A DNA stretch of 64,000 bases from Erythroxylum novogranatense (GCA_029891385.1 CM057228.1:37141023-37205022); one strand, 5' to 3'. Shown: positions 1 to 12,181, counted from the stretch's first letter. A program made the numbers and translations. Notes: generated by a model from the letters alone, not told the origin.

Positions 1-58
1 TGATTATGTTTCATAAAAGAATAAAGATAGATAATGTCATATTAAATGAGTGTTGTGA

Positions 59-755
59 TTGGACGTAGCGCGTCATTATCATAGGTTATGTATTGGAATG
101 TCCAAAGGGTGTTCCGGTATGTACCCTACGATGGCAGGGTGCTACAATTACTTTATTATTTTTATTGATGATTATTCCCGAAGAACTTGGATTTATATTT
201 TAAAGGAGAAATTGGAAGCATTTTCTATTTTTAAGAAATTTAAGGTGCTTGTTGAAAACTTGAGTGGTGAGTGCATAAAGGCTTTGAGGTCTGATAGAGG
301 TAGTGAATTTACATCAAAAGAGTTAGTAAATTTTTATGAATAAAATGGTATTGGAAGATTCTTAACAACTCCTTATTCACCTTAACAAAATGGAGTAGCA
401 AAGAGAAAGAATCAGACCATACTCGACATGGTTTGAAGCATGTTAAAAATTAAAAACATACTGAAGGAATTTTGGGCTGAAGCAGTAAGATGTATAGTGT
501 ATTTACAAAATCATTGTCCAACGAAAAATTTGGATAATGTTACCCCACAAGAAGCATGATATGGTGTCAAACCATCGTTGGCACATTTGAAGGTGTTTAG
601 AAGTGTGGTTTACACTCACATTCCGAATCAAAGGAATATAAAGCTTAATGACAAAAGTAAAAAGCTGATCTTTATCGGCTACGGTGAAAGGTCTAAGGCG
701 TATAATCTTTATGATCCCTTTACAAAGAAATACTTATGAGTTGTGATGTGCAGGT
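59..755 (+). pseudogene. copia integrase remnant
   Basis: The reading begins with an integrase-core segment containing FIDDYSRRTW (first catalytic Asp region) and SDRGSEF (second Asp). A stop follows at 341-343, then a degraded stretch reading TTPYSP-stop-QNGVAKRKNQT, where copia integrases normally have NGVAERKN. The catalytic Glu is therefore replaced by Lys (an AAG codon), and further stops appear near 383, 435 and 557. The C-terminal part still reads HLKVFRSVVYTHIP and LIFIGYGE, the usual copia region after the core. The ancestral enzyme joined retrotransposon cDNA to chromosomal DNA. This copy cannot encode it. Confidence 0.88.
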
Positions 756-977
756 CAATGAAGAAAGCATGTGGAATTAGAGTTCCATGAAGGGGATGAC
801 TCATGAAGAAGTGAAAGAAGTATAATCAATAATAATTTTCACACCAACAGACACAACTACATCAACAACAACACAAGCTAGACTGTCTTCAACTTTATCC
901 AATAATGACAATGAGCCAAGAATGCCAAAAATAATAAGCTTGTGACACCTATACAAGGTAAAAAAAATGCATGACAC

Positions 978-2010
978 TTGGTGTGTCTTTTGACAGATGT
1001 TAAGGACATCACATTCAAGCAAACCATAAAAGATGAGATCTGGCAAGTTGTGATGCAAGAGGAGAAGAAATCAATTGAGAAGAATGATACTTGGGAACTT
1101 GCAAAATTACCCGAGACTCATAAGCCCATTGGTGTGAAGTGGATTTACAAGAAGAAGATGAATGCACAAGGTGAAATTGAGAGATTCAAAGTAAGACTAG
1201 TGGCAAAGGGATACAAACAAAAAGTTGGGACTGATTATGAAAAGGTGTTTACCCAGGTTACAGAATGGAGACAATTCAGCTACTAATTTTGTTAATGGAT
1301 CAAAACAAGTTGAACATTTTTCAAATGGATATGAAGTCAACATTTCTAAATGAAGTGCTTGAAGAAGAGGTCTACATCGAACAATCCTTTAGATATGTAA
1401 AAGCTAGTAATGAGAACAAGGCGTTGAAGTTAAAGAAGGTGTTGTACGAGTTGAAGCAAGCGCCAAGAGGATGGAACACCCAAATAGATGCATATTTCAG
1501 GGAGCACGAGTTTACACAATGTCCATATAACACATGCATTATATGTGAAGGTATGAAAAGATGACATCTTATTAGTGGCCTTGTATGTGGATGACTTAAT
1601 TTTTACGGGCAACAATAAGGAAATTGATAAGTTTAAATTGGAAATGATAAATTAGTTTGAGATGACCGATTTAGGTTTTGTGTCTTATTTTCTAGGATTA
1701 GGACAAGATATATTTGGAATTTTTGTGTCTCAAAAAGCATATACAAAGGAGATTTTAAAGAAGTTTAAAATGGAAGATTGTAATCTCGTAAGCACCCTAG
1801 TTAAGAGTGGTACGAAATTGTCCTGACATGATGAAGGTAAGGCAGTTGACATAATATTGTATAGAAATTTAGTTGGAAGTTTGGGATATCTTATATGCAC
1901 AAGGCTGGATATTGCATATGGAGTTGGCTTGGTAAGCCAGAACATAGAGGAGCCAAAAATGATGCATTGGAAAGCCATAAAATGAATTCTTCATTATATT
2001 AGAGGTACAT
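978..2010 (+). pseudogene. copia reverse transcriptase remnant
   Basis: Two overlapping frames (978-1286 and 1265-1564) together read as the RVT_2 domain. The first contains NDTWELAKLPETHKPIGVKW and RLVAKGYKQK; the second contains FQMDMKSTFLNEVLEEEVYI and LYELKQAPRGWN. The polymerase motif YVDDLIFTG follows at about 1585-1611 in a third frame, then TDLGFVSYFLG and YRNLVGSLGYL with internal stops. At least two frameshifts and several nonsense codons break it. The identity as Ty1/copia RT is very secure. Confidence 0.9.
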
Positions 2011-2084
2011 GATCTTATGGCTTATTTTACTCTCATAGTAATGAGTGTTGAATATTCTGATAGTGATTGGAATGAGGTATGGAT

Positions 2085-2508
2085 GATAGAAAGAGCAATA
2101 TGGTTTTTGCATTTTTAATGGGACGCATTTATATGGATTTCGAAGAAACAACCTATGGTTACTTTGTCAACCTGTGAAGCATAATACATTGCCACATCTT
2201 TATGCGTATGTCACTCATTATGACTGCATAAGTTACTAAAGGAGATGAATTTTGCTCAAGAGAAGCCAACATATATTCGAGTAGATAACAAGTCAGCGAT
2301 CGAATTGGAAAAGAACTCAGTGCATCCTGAAAGGAACAAACATATTGATGTGCGTTTTCACTTCATACAGGAGCATATGAAAGATGGTGACATAGAGATG
2401 ACTCACGTGGCGAGTTGTGATGAAGTAGCAGATATATTCACAAAACCATTACCGATTGAACTCTTTAACAAATTCAAAAAGTTGCCTGGGATGCAAGAAA
2501 GAAAATAA
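2085..2508 (+). pseudogene. copia RNase H remnant, C-terminus of pol
   Basis: A disrupted start reads WISKKQPMVTLST, which is the usual copia RNase H junction. An open stretch at 2245-2505 then contains VDNKSAIELEKNSVHPERNKHIDVRFHFI and ends with ADIFTKPLPIELFNKF, the conserved tail of copia polyproteins (a motif longer than quoted extends through 2281-2380). The stop at 2506-2508 is followed directly by the polypurine tract, so the pol terminus and 3' LTR are in the expected order. Confidence 0.85.
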
Positions 2509-2525
2509 TTAAGTCTAAGGGGGGT

Positions 2526-2881
2526 TGTCGGAAATATAAACTTAATATAGTCCAATAGTTAAAGTGTTTGCAGTGGACATAATTTAAGACTTACTTAAGA
2601 GAGAATTTGAATGGTCAAACATTGGTCATTTTGGGTGCGTAACTTACAAATTTAAACCTCTTTAAATCTTGTTTCAGTTAGTGAAAGTTTCAAATCATTT
2701 GGATGTCTCTTTAAAAAGTTACGGTCTTTTTTTGTAAAGAATGATCAGAAATAACCGTGTTGTTTAGAATTCTATTATTTATTGTTATATAAATGTTTAG
2801 AGTCTTCATCTAATCAATGTTTAGAATTTTGTACCGTCGGCCTGGCGACTCTTAGAATTGATCGCATCTGCTTCCTACTCA
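2526..2881 (+). repeat. 3' LTR of the copia element (right border tentative)
   Basis: It starts with TGTCGGAAAT immediately after the polypurine tract and contains a TATA-like TTATATAAAT near 2784. A plausible CA end lies at 2880-2881, giving about 356 bp, a normal copia LTR length. The partner LTR is outside the window, so the right border is inferred only from the TG...CA rule and from the start of the next element at 2891. Confidence 0.55.
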
Positions 2882-2890
2882 AATTGATGT

Positions 2891-4146
2891 CAATTTTAAA
2901 TTTTGGTACCGAATTTAAATATCGGCCGATTTAATTTGTCTTCTACGATATTCAAAATACCTAGATTCGTCGATATTCAAAATACCGGTCAAATACCGAT
3001 TGGTACCAAAAATTTTAAAAATTTGGGGGTTTTTTTTGCAAAATTTTCAAAATCTCTTCCCTCCCTTTCCTTCCCTCCTTTTTTTCAAACTTTTAAAATA
3101 ATAATAAATATTTATTACTAATAATAATTATAAATTAAATAAAACTTAAAAATAAAATATTTTATTTTAATTACTAATAAATTATTACTAATAAATTATT
3201 TTTATTTAAATTTATTTTAATATTTTATATAATATTTATAAATAAATTATTAATAAAATATTTTATTTTCAAAATAAATAATTTTAAAATTATTATTTAT
3301 AAACTAATATTTATTTTATATATTTTCAATTATTAAATCAAAATTTATATATTTTAAAATTATATTTTAAATTTAATTATATTTATTAATAATTATTAAA
3401 TTAATTTTATATATTAAATGAAATTGTGATTATGTCTAACTAAATATAAAATGAAATGGAATGTGAAAAGCAACAATTGTAAAAAAATAATTCAAAATTT
3501 TGATAAAATAGAAAATAATTAATAATTCAAAATTTTGAATTATTTTCATTATTTTACAACTAATTATTATATTTAGATAATTATTATATATTGATATATA
3601 TTATATATAGATAATTATTATATAAAGAAATCATTAAAATAAAATAAAGATATATACAAACTAAAATGAATAAGATATAAATAAAAAACTAAATTAAATA
3701 ATCTACAACTTTATAATATGACAATGGACTATTTTGTAATTTTGAAAAATTCAGGACAATTTTATAAATTTACAAAATATTTTTGTATTATTGTAATATT
3801 TTAAATACTTTGTATTATTCTTAATTTTATAATTGTATGATGATAATTGTCTTTATTTATATTAATCGTGATTATTATTTATATGTAAAATATTTAAAAT
3901 TATTGTTATTTCATATTAATTGTCATTATTATTTATTATTAAGATTTTTGAAAGTATGGTCGATATTATATAGTACAACTGTATAATATACCAATATGGA
4001 CTATTTTGTAATTTTTAAAAATTTTAGGGACTATTTCATAAATTTAAAAAATTTCTCGAAACGATACCTGGTACCAACCGGTACCGGTATAGTTCCGTTC
4101 CAGAACTCAATCCAGCACCGAACCCGATACGGTATTCATAAAATTG
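2891..4146. mobile_element. non-autonomous hAT-like element related to the one at 37480-44068
   Basis: The left end starts CAATTTTAAATTTTGGTACC. The reverse complement of the right end starts CAATTTTATGAATACCG, giving an 8-base perfect terminal match followed by shared ATACCG-type sequence. The interior is AT-rich and has no transposase. The last about 360 bp (3783-4146) are clearly similar to the 3' end of the large hAT element (43660-44068), including the stretch around 'tatggactattttgtaatt'. Both ends carry the same TACCGGT-rich sequence. No convincing 8-bp target duplication is visible, so the borders are approximate. Confidence 0.65.
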
Positions 4147-4576
4147 CATATGATATATTTAAGCTTTATAAATCAATTGTTATTGTAGAAAATCTAAAGT
4201 GTTGATAATATAAACAAACTTGCTTATTAATCTTCTCTTCTTTCTACTTCAAAAGTGTCTAATTAATACACTATTATAGTCTAATATCAAATGCCACTGA
4301 GCATGATAGCACTGATAAAAGCAGGTGAGATGCATCTCTTCACTTGCGGCTTTAGTTGGCAGACACAAACAACAGACGAGAAACTTCTCCTCGCCTGCGA
4401 CTTCGAGGTGGCGATGGCTGGAATATCTTGAAGAGGATACAACAACGACTTTGAGTAGTTTCTTTGATGGCAACACAAAGAGAAAGGCACTGGTCAGGCG
4501 CGACATTGGCGATGCTGATGAGTCATGTGTAGGCCGCTACGGTCAGCTGTGTCAGAAACTTGAAGAAAGACAACTG
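4147..4576. other. unassigned spacer
   Basis: This mixed-composition stretch lies between the hAT-like element and the SINE. Short open frames exist on both strands (for example 4325-4651 plus and 4249-4506 minus), but I recognise no domain and they overlap each other and the SINE poly-T. I assign no function. Confidence 0.4.
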
Positions 4577-5041
4577 TTTTTTTTTTACGTTAGGTATCTT
4601 GGCTTAGTCAGACTAATCCTAAGCTCCTACGACCCCACCCTAAAAGTCTAGAGGATGTAAATCTGAAACTCCAAGATCTCTTAGGTTTTTACGTAGCCTG
4701 TACACTTCTGCGCACAAGGAGTCTTCACATACTTGATTGGTCAGCTGATGATTGATCACTGGCTCCCCGCCAAAGATCGTTCCTAGTAGCTCCAACTCCC
4801 ACCGCCAAAGATCGGTTCCCATCACCCCTGTGTTCCTAGTAGCTCCAACTCCCACACTACCGCTGGAAGCGAGGCGTCCGTAATTGATCCGATCAAGGAG
4901 CTTTGCCCAGGGGGCTAGAGGATCATCAATAGGAACATGCATATTTCCCCTCCTTTGGTGTGACTCGAACTCAAGACCTCCTTGTTAGGGAAGAGGCTTA
5001 AGTGAAGAATCTGGACCAATTGGTCCACCCGTCGTTGTCAA
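4577..5041 (-). mobile_element. tRNA-like SINE, copy 1, reverse orientation
   Basis: The sequence begins on the plus strand with a T10 run (the 3' poly-A tail seen in reverse) and is strongly similar over its length to 14099-14530. Read on the minus strand, the 5' part holds a box-A-like TGGACCAATTGG and, about 45 nt further, a box-B-like GAGTTCGAGTC, as in tRNA-derived SINEs. Compared with copy 2 it carries an internal duplication: 'ttcctagtagctccaactcc' occurs twice (near 4787 and 4834), with a repeated 'gccaaagatcg'. I did not find a clear target duplication for this copy. Confidence 0.75.
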
Positions 5042-5439
5042 GATAGCTGCTTTTCTTACAAGATAAGGTAGCGGCCGAGGTTTCAATTCTAAAGACTAGG
5101 GTTTTTAAAAGTAGGAAGCAGGGTCGTTCCTATTGTTTTATAGGCCCTAGACGAAATTTAAAAAAAGACTCTAATAAATCGGCAATATACTTAAGTTTAC
5201 ATGTTTATATGAAACATAAATAACTCAATTTATAAGTTTACATACTCAACTAAATATTAAATAATCATAACATCAACTAATAATATCTTACAAATATCAT
5301 TAACAATAAAATAATTAAAAATAGTAACAGTAACAACAAAATAGCAATAGCAGCAATCAAACAACAATATTAGATTGCAAAACACTAAGAAAATTACACT
5401 AACAAATACACAGAGGATCCTGATTTATGAAAAATAATT

Positions 5440-5783
5440 TTTCCTTGCGTTTATAGATGCAAAATCATTAATAATATTATCAAGATCAATATTGTCCAAC
5501 ATATTCTTCTCAATACATAACATAGTTAAATTATTCAACCTTTCTTGTGACATTGATGACCTCAAGTGGTTTTCAATAATTTTAACTTTGAAAAACTTCT
5601 CTCATCTGATGCTACAATCACAAGTATAGTCAATAAAATTCGATAAGTCATTGAAACATTTAGATAATAATCTACAGTGTTAACAAATTCTAAAATTTCA
5701 ACTGATGATATTAACTCATTTGACAAAGTCATTTGTAATACTTTTAATTTAGAAAAAAGATCATCTAAATCCACATCTGACAC
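5440..5783 (-). pseudogene. hAT (TTF-type) transposase C-terminal dimerisation fragment
   Basis: The minus strand reads YRILLTILVIVASDERSFSKLKLLKT, resembling the hAT C-terminal dimerisation motif ('ASAERSFSKLKLIKT' type), with a stop at 5562-5564. In the neighbouring frame it continues HLRSSMSQERLNNLTMLCIE, the next part of the same domain, so a single-base frameshift separates the two. The conserved Glu-Arg-Ser-Phe core is intact. The N-terminal TTF zinc finger and the catalytic DUF4371-like region are absent. Confidence 0.82.
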
Positions 5784-5944
5784 ATTATCATGAGAAGAAG
5801 TTGTTGTAAAAAAAGAGCAAATTTTAATAATAAAGACACACTAATTTCTAAAATACAAAAATTAACATACTTAGGAAAAATAGAATAAATAATATTCTAA
5901 ATTTCCTAAATCAAATATTATCCTATTCTATAAACTGTGGAAAT

Positions 5945-5961
5945 GATTGATTGATTGATTG

Positions 5962-6018
<57 letters not shown>
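5945..6018. repeat. (ATTG)n-(ATT)n microsatellite
   Basis: A short run of GATT/ATTG units (about 5945-5963) passes directly into an uninterrupted ATT run of about 18 units. It lies inside the TTF-hAT remnant. Confidence 0.95.
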
Positions 6019-6868
6019 TTACAACATGTTTAATAGAATCATACGTATTTTATAATTAAGAAAACTATTTATGTAATCTTTGAATTGAGTAACTTAAATT
6101 ATTTGATTTAGTCATATTATCACTAAACTTATGTGAACTCTACAATAACACAAATCCAACAATTATTACATTATTTGTGGCAAAGTATAATGAAAATTAC
6201 AATTACAAAAATTAAATTATTTATTAATATTAAATTATTATAAATAATAGGTAATCTAAAATAAAAAGAAGATACAAAATAAGTACAATATCATTTAATA
6301 TAAATGTTATGATTTAAAATGCTAATATAATGTCCACGTTAATGACAAATTATAATTTAATTATAACATATTCAAATATTTAATAAGATAGAAATACATT
6401 AAAATTAGAAATTTTACCTTTAAATTATATTCGAACTCAAAAGATGTAATCGTGAAATTTTTTGTTCCTAATTTTTGAGTTGGAGTACCTTAAATACATA
6501 TATTGATGCAAATAAAGAAATTAGAAGGTAAAAATATAACCTAAATACTTCAAAACTATTTTTAATTAACAAGTTAACGTTAACTTGATAAATATGGAAG
6601 TTGCTATGTTCACAACGTTCTCCTTTTTCAATGTTAATATCATTGTAAAATGGGACAGTTTCCTTTGTTTTCAAGTCAGACTATTATGCTAATATGTTAA
6701 GAAGGCTTTATTACGTAACTATCAACGTTGTTGGAATTTGCTACGTGAGTTACCCACCAACGTTCTCTACATTCAATGCTTAAGCTAAACCTTGAAAATG
6801 TTATTATGTTAAGGGTCCCTTTTTATGGTGGGTCTTGGGCAGGTGCCCTGCTCGGCTCTGGTAGGAAG

Positions 6869-9800
6869 TAGGGTGATGCTTTGAAGTAGGTCTAGGTTGT
6901 GTTTGGAAATAGGGTTAAGCTTGTTCTAGGTTGGAAGTAAAATATTCCTAATTGTAAACAAGGCTTGCTTGGTTACAAAGGTAAGATTTTTCCAAAACTA
7001 ATATAAAACATTTCGGAACATATTAATATAATCTTAATAAAGTTGTTTCAAGTATGAAATAATGTATAATTTAATTTTGTACCTAACAAAAAAATTCAAA
7101 TTCAAATTTGGAATGCAATTCAAAATAATTCTAAAAGACTATGTTAATTAATTTTCTTAATGTTACGAAGATTAATAATTAGAATGATTCTTAAATTGAT
7201 ATTTTAGAAAATTTTAAATTAAAACTAATTATATTTCAATTAAATTAACTAATTAATAGGACTTTTAAAATTAATAAAATGTTTTCTTAAATAATTAAAA
7301 AGTTGTTTCTAATTAAATTTATTATTTCAATTTGATTGGGATAAATTATTTTATTTAAAATATTATTATTATACTTATTTAGAAATAAGTTGTTTATTTA
7401 TAAATAAAAGTTTCTTGATCTATTAAAAAGGCATTTTCTTGATTAAAATTGAAAAGATGTTTTCATTTATTAATTAAGAAAATAAGCGTTCTTTAATAAT
7501 TTTGAAAATAGCTTTCTAATTTACTAAGGAATATTTTCTAATTAATTGAGAAACTAATCTCTAAATAAATAATGAAAGGATTTTCTTAATTAATTAAATA
7601 TTTTATTTAATTTTGAAAGAGGTTTTCTTTCAATATTAGAAAATAGTTTACTAATTAAGAAAAGTTATTTCTAATTAAATTATAAATAATTTTCCAATTA
7701 GATTATAATGTATTACTTATAAAATTTTGAAAAAAATTCTAAATTATATTAAGTAAGAAGTACACTCTATTAAAAATTGTTTTAATTAATTTTATTAAAA
7801 GACTCAAGATAATTGAAAATTATTTTCAATTAAAATTAAAAAATTTTGAATAGGAGTTTAATTTATTTAATAGTCAGTGAGTTTAATCTAAGTTAATTAT
7901 CAATTTGAAAATTATTTTCAATTCAAATTAAATTTATATTTTGAATAGGAATTTAATTCACTTAATAATCGATGAGTTTAATCTAATTTAATTATCCAAA
8001 GAGTTGAAAATATTAGTTTAGATTATAAAGATCAATAACTAGAATCAAACAAAGTAAGATATTTTATGCATGTTTGAATATTTGTGCATAAATCGTACAT
8101 TTTAATATATATTTGATATATTATGCATGTACAATTGCATGTTTTATATGTATTACATTATTATATATAATTTTATGGTTGGTAAGATGAAAAAATTAAA
8201 TCTTCCATTAAAATATTAAGTATATGTTGAGAAAGTCATTGTTATCATAATAAACTAGAGTTTTATTTATTATTAGGCTTATTAAGCAAACTTGATGTCA
8301 CTTTAAATCGAATATGTTGAGTCTTATACTAACTGGTCTTACTTAACTAGATTGTATGATTTGGATGAATAACTCATAATCATATGAATTTAAAATCAAG
8401 GTTTGGAATAACATATAAGATGTATCTTGACAAGAGTTATCACCAAATAGATCTAGGAATCACATGAGATGTGATTGATAAGTTATTATCTACATAATTT
8501 AAGTTCAATTGGTTTATTAAGAAAATTTAAAATCAATTAAATTTAAATAGGATTCTAGCTCACTAGAAAGATTAGAGTAATCTTTTGAATAATAGTAAAG
8601 GTTATTATTTTGAATAAAATAATGGCAAGAACTAAATAAATAATTAAAATTTTAATCTTATTTGATAGTAATTACATGTAGCCAATTACTTGTGTTTCTT
8701 ATGTTTATATTTTGTTGAGTAGAATTTACATTGTTTAATATAGTAGATACCAAAGTTGTTAGTGAACTAGACATATGATTAGGTTCGAAAAGAATTCTTA
8801 AAATTAGGAAATAAAATTATATGTCCATTATGTAATTTTGTTATAATCTTTATCGAGGAATTGGTAACAAAGTTTTATAGATATGTCAATGTCATACACA
8901 TGACAACATATGTTGATATTTTGAGTTAACCAATATTTCATAAACTTTAATGACATTGTGTAAGAAGTATGTTAAATAATAAGATAGCATAATGAAAGTA
9001 GATGCATAAAGTAGAATTGAAAGGTATAGTACTTTGATGGAATTATTCTACTCAATTTAGCCTGCTGAAAACATAAACATATAATATAATTAAAGGCCTT
9101 ATTATAGTATGATAATAGCTGTAATTAAAGAAAAAAGATTGCATGACTTTTTGTCAATATATGATATGAAAGAGATTGTATGTATTTATAACTCACGCTA
9201 TTCAAGATTTGATACTAAATCTGAATTCAACATTATTACAATATTCAAGGTAAGATAATAAATAAATTGTTAAGTAAAATTAGTTAATCTAAGTTTATAC
9301 AAATAATTTACATACTTTGGATCAATGGAGACTTACACTTAATAAAAGTGGCAAGAATATAAAGTTAGATAACTGAAACAATTATTTTATTCTATGTTGG
9401 TCAAATTATCACAATGAGAGTTATAAAGTTACATACAAAGATATATTTATCCTTTTGATTATGAATTGTATGAAACCCATGAGACTTATTAGATTGAAAA
9501 TGACCAAATTAACCTTTTGTAAAAGGGCAATGATGGTATTGACTGTTAAATTTTATACATATGATGTATGGAATGTAGATGGTACTTGTATTTCTTTAAA
9601 TTTACTAATGACTTTATGTGATACGCTTAAGTAAAAGTTAAGCATTTATTGGTAAGATCAATATAATGAGATTTAAAATTTTAGTTATCTATAAGAAATG
9701 AGATTCTATAGTGAATATCTACATAACCAAAGTTTATAATATTATTAATTTGTGTAAGGAATAAAGTGTAATATGGGATATTGTATGATATAATATTTAT

Positions 9801-10822
9801 TTCTTCTATAGCTAAACCTATTATACCGACTTGCCTTTAGTAGTTCCAATCAAATCAAACCTCAGATTCAGTATTAGATATAGAATGATAACATTTTGAA
9901 AGAATCAAAATTAATGATTTTAGGATGTAATGTTTAGTTGAGGCATGTATTATCCAATAAGTTAGACCTAAATAAGATAATTACAAATTATGAGATATCC
10001 AATAAGTTGGATATAATCTTACAAACCACATTGAACAAAATATGTGTTTCAATATATACTTGTAAGAAAATGGTTTTAAAGTAAGTAACTGGCAAGATGA
10101 AATTTGAAATGTTCATATCTCATTGAAATACATCCAGTTGAAATTAATACTTTTGTTGATAGATTTAATATATAGTTGAAAGACTGTGACACATTAAAAG
10201 ATTTACTTTCATAATGAATTCAAAGAGTTTGTTTGGATATAATTAGTATTTAATTAAAATTAATTGTAAATATAATTTTAATTTTAATTGAAATTGAAAT
10301 TGAAATTGAAATTGAAATTTTATTTCAATTAAATTACTAAAATATGCATAACATACTATAACTAAGCTTATGCTTAGGCTTTAAAGGAGTTAGTACTTTT
10401 GCCTAACTTTCTCTATTACTATTGTAGAGTTCTCTCACCACATTATGTGGATATTATTAGAGGTCAGACAATTGTAAAACTATGGTAGTCGAGATGATCT
10501 AATTTTAAAATTAGTTTAAGGTAAACAACAAAAAAAGAATCTAGTTTTGAAATAAGATACTAATTATGATATATGTTTTATTATATTTTATATGTTGATC
10601 ATATTATAGAATTTTAAATGATGTTAATATTGAAAAATCAAATGAAAAAAAAGTTATTATTATTCTACTGCGGAAATTGAATCCCATCTTCATTTTCCAA
10701 TGATACATTACTTATACAAGTTATTTGACACGTACGAGAATTTTAATCAATTAATCTCATCTTGTTTCAGTAGAAGATGATAGATAAAGACATAGTAATA
10801 AATAACATAAATATCCATTTAC
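6869..10822. other. AT-rich gene-free segment
   Basis: Nearly 4 kb with no open frame of 60 codons in either direction and no protein motif that I recognise. The 7150-7800 part is dominated by recurring 'aattaagaaa/ttttctaattaa' words. An imperfect tandem duplication lies at 7811-7995. A short GAAATT array is at about 10287-10318. It could be the non-coding part of a large old retroelement, but I see no LTR, PBS or pol piece to prove that. Confidence 0.5.
7811..7995. repeat. two-copy tandem repeat of about 90 bp
   Basis: The unit starts 'ttgaaaattattttcaatt' at 7813 and again at 7904. Each copy continues through 'ttttgaatagga.tttaatt', then a variable 'cagtgag/cgatgag' and 'tttaatct'. The copies differ at several positions. 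Confidence 0.8.
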
Positions 10823-10869
10823 TTTTTTGAAGAAATTGAGCGTCTTTATTGAGATAAAGTTGCATCACA

Positions 10870-11653
10870 TGTTAGAGTGTCTAACAAAAAACCAGGCAGC
10901 ATGTCCCATCTAAACTTATTGGGAAACCTAGTAGCTGATTTAGATAACAAATGGGCTACCATATTTACATGCCTTGAAATCTGGTTAAAAGTAAAGAGCT
11001 AAAAGCCACTAGCAGTTAATTTACATACGTCCAGGATCGCTCCCAGCTCATTGATGCCCTTTCGTGATCCATAGAACCGCTGCATTAATTGAAGACAATC
11101 GGTTTCCACCTCCACAGATGTAAAGCCAGAGTGTATCAACCAAGAGAAGGCTTCATTGAAAGCAATAACTTCAGCAATAAAAGGAGTATAATTGGAAGTA
11201 GAGAAACCAAAGACCCTTGGTTACTACGCCATATGATATAATCTCCTGAGTAGACTGAATTGCAGCATCAAAATTGCACTTCACGACTCCATCAGTTGGG
11301 CCTGACCAATGGACAACATGTTGGTCAGCACCTGCTTGTGTACCAGAATTACTAACTTGAGATTTGGCATTGTTCCACTCTTCTAGAAACCTGTTTGATG
11401 CTACAGCCTCATCACAATAAGGACAGTGTTCCTTTATGGTCAGTTCCCATATTTTTAAGACCACTTGCACTGGAATAATCCCTCTACATGCTCTCCAAAG
11501 AAATTCCTTCATTTTGGAAGGAATTGGTAAATGCCACAACTTCTTCCACGGGCCAACAATCTCCTCAAAAATTGTGGTGCATAACCATTTAAGGGCTGCT
11601 CTATAACCTGACCTAACGAAGTAGAAACCGTCTTGAGTAAAATGCCAAATCAA
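10870..11653 (-). pseudogene. LINE zf-RVT and RNase H region
   Basis: The minus-strand frame from 11653 reads VGPWKKLWHLPIPSKMKEFLWRAC, the hallmark of the plant LINE zf-RVT domain, followed by CPYCDE. It then reads VVHWSGPTDGVVKCNFDAA, the start of the plant LINE RNase H (first catalytic Asp region). After a stop at 11171 the RNase H continues in other frames: 'AFNEAFSWLIHSGFTSVEVE' and a terminal 'VAHLLSKSATRFPNK'-type tail down to about 10870. Frameshifts make this a pseudogene. Confidence 0.85.
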
Positions 11654-12181
11654 CTTATCCTAATGGTTTTTCCTTTGCAATGGAATGGAAAGTATTTTCT
11701 CCACATCAATATTACAAAATAGATCGTGTATGAATTGTAGATCCCATGCTTCTCGTCTGCTAGCATTAAGTCATTCACCTGCAAATATTCAAGACTCTCT
11801 ACCACTTGTGACTGTACAAAAAAAATCTGCATCTCCCAGTAACCAAGGGTCATTCCATACTGAGATGGTCTCTCCATTTCTGGCTCTCCACCGAGTGCCA
11901 AGAGCTAGAAAATCTCTAGCTTGTAACATAATCCTCCAAATAAAACTAGGATTGAATCCATTCATTGCTTCCAGGAAAGAGTTCCTGGGAATGTATTTAG
12001 CTTTGAGAATTTATACGAGAAGGGAAAAAGTGTGGAGTAGATTCCATCCCTGCTTAGCTAGCATTGCCAAATTAAACCAATGCAACAGTCGAAAACCAAG
12101 ATCACCCTTTAATTTTGACCCACACATTCTATCCCATGTTAACCAATTCATTGGGCGACCTCCATTGGTTTTGTTGCCTCA

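Larger units (their letters stand above)
1..2525 (+). mobile_element. Ty1/copia retrotransposon internal region, 5'-truncated by window edge
   Basis: Integrase, reverse transcriptase and RNase H fragments occur in the order typical of Ty1/copia pol (integrase before RT), all on the plus strand, and end at a purine tract (2511-2524, ending in six G) just before an LTR start. Frames change repeatedly and many stops are present, so this is a dead copy. The gag, protease and 5' LTR would lie left of the window. The three coding remnants are listed separately. Confidence 0.9.
5119..6860 (-). mobile_element. TTF-type hAT transposon remnant with 8-bp target duplication
   Basis: The ends are CAGGGTCG... 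on the left and ...CGGCTCTG on the right, so the reverse-complemented right end reads CAGAGCCG and matches 6 of 8 terminal bases. The octamer GTAGGAAG flanks it exactly on both sides (5111-5118 and 6861-6868), the 8-bp target duplication expected of hAT elements. Inside, a minus-strand fragment of a TTF-zinc-finger hAT transposase C-terminus survives (5440-5783). At 1.74 kb it is much shorter than an autonomous copy (usually 3-4 kb), so the interior has been deleted. Confidence 0.8.

Noticed and set aside
4325..4651. 108-codon plus-strand frame as a gene exon
   Set aside because: It runs through the SINE poly-T tail and is overlapped by equally long minus-strand frames. No homology is recognised.
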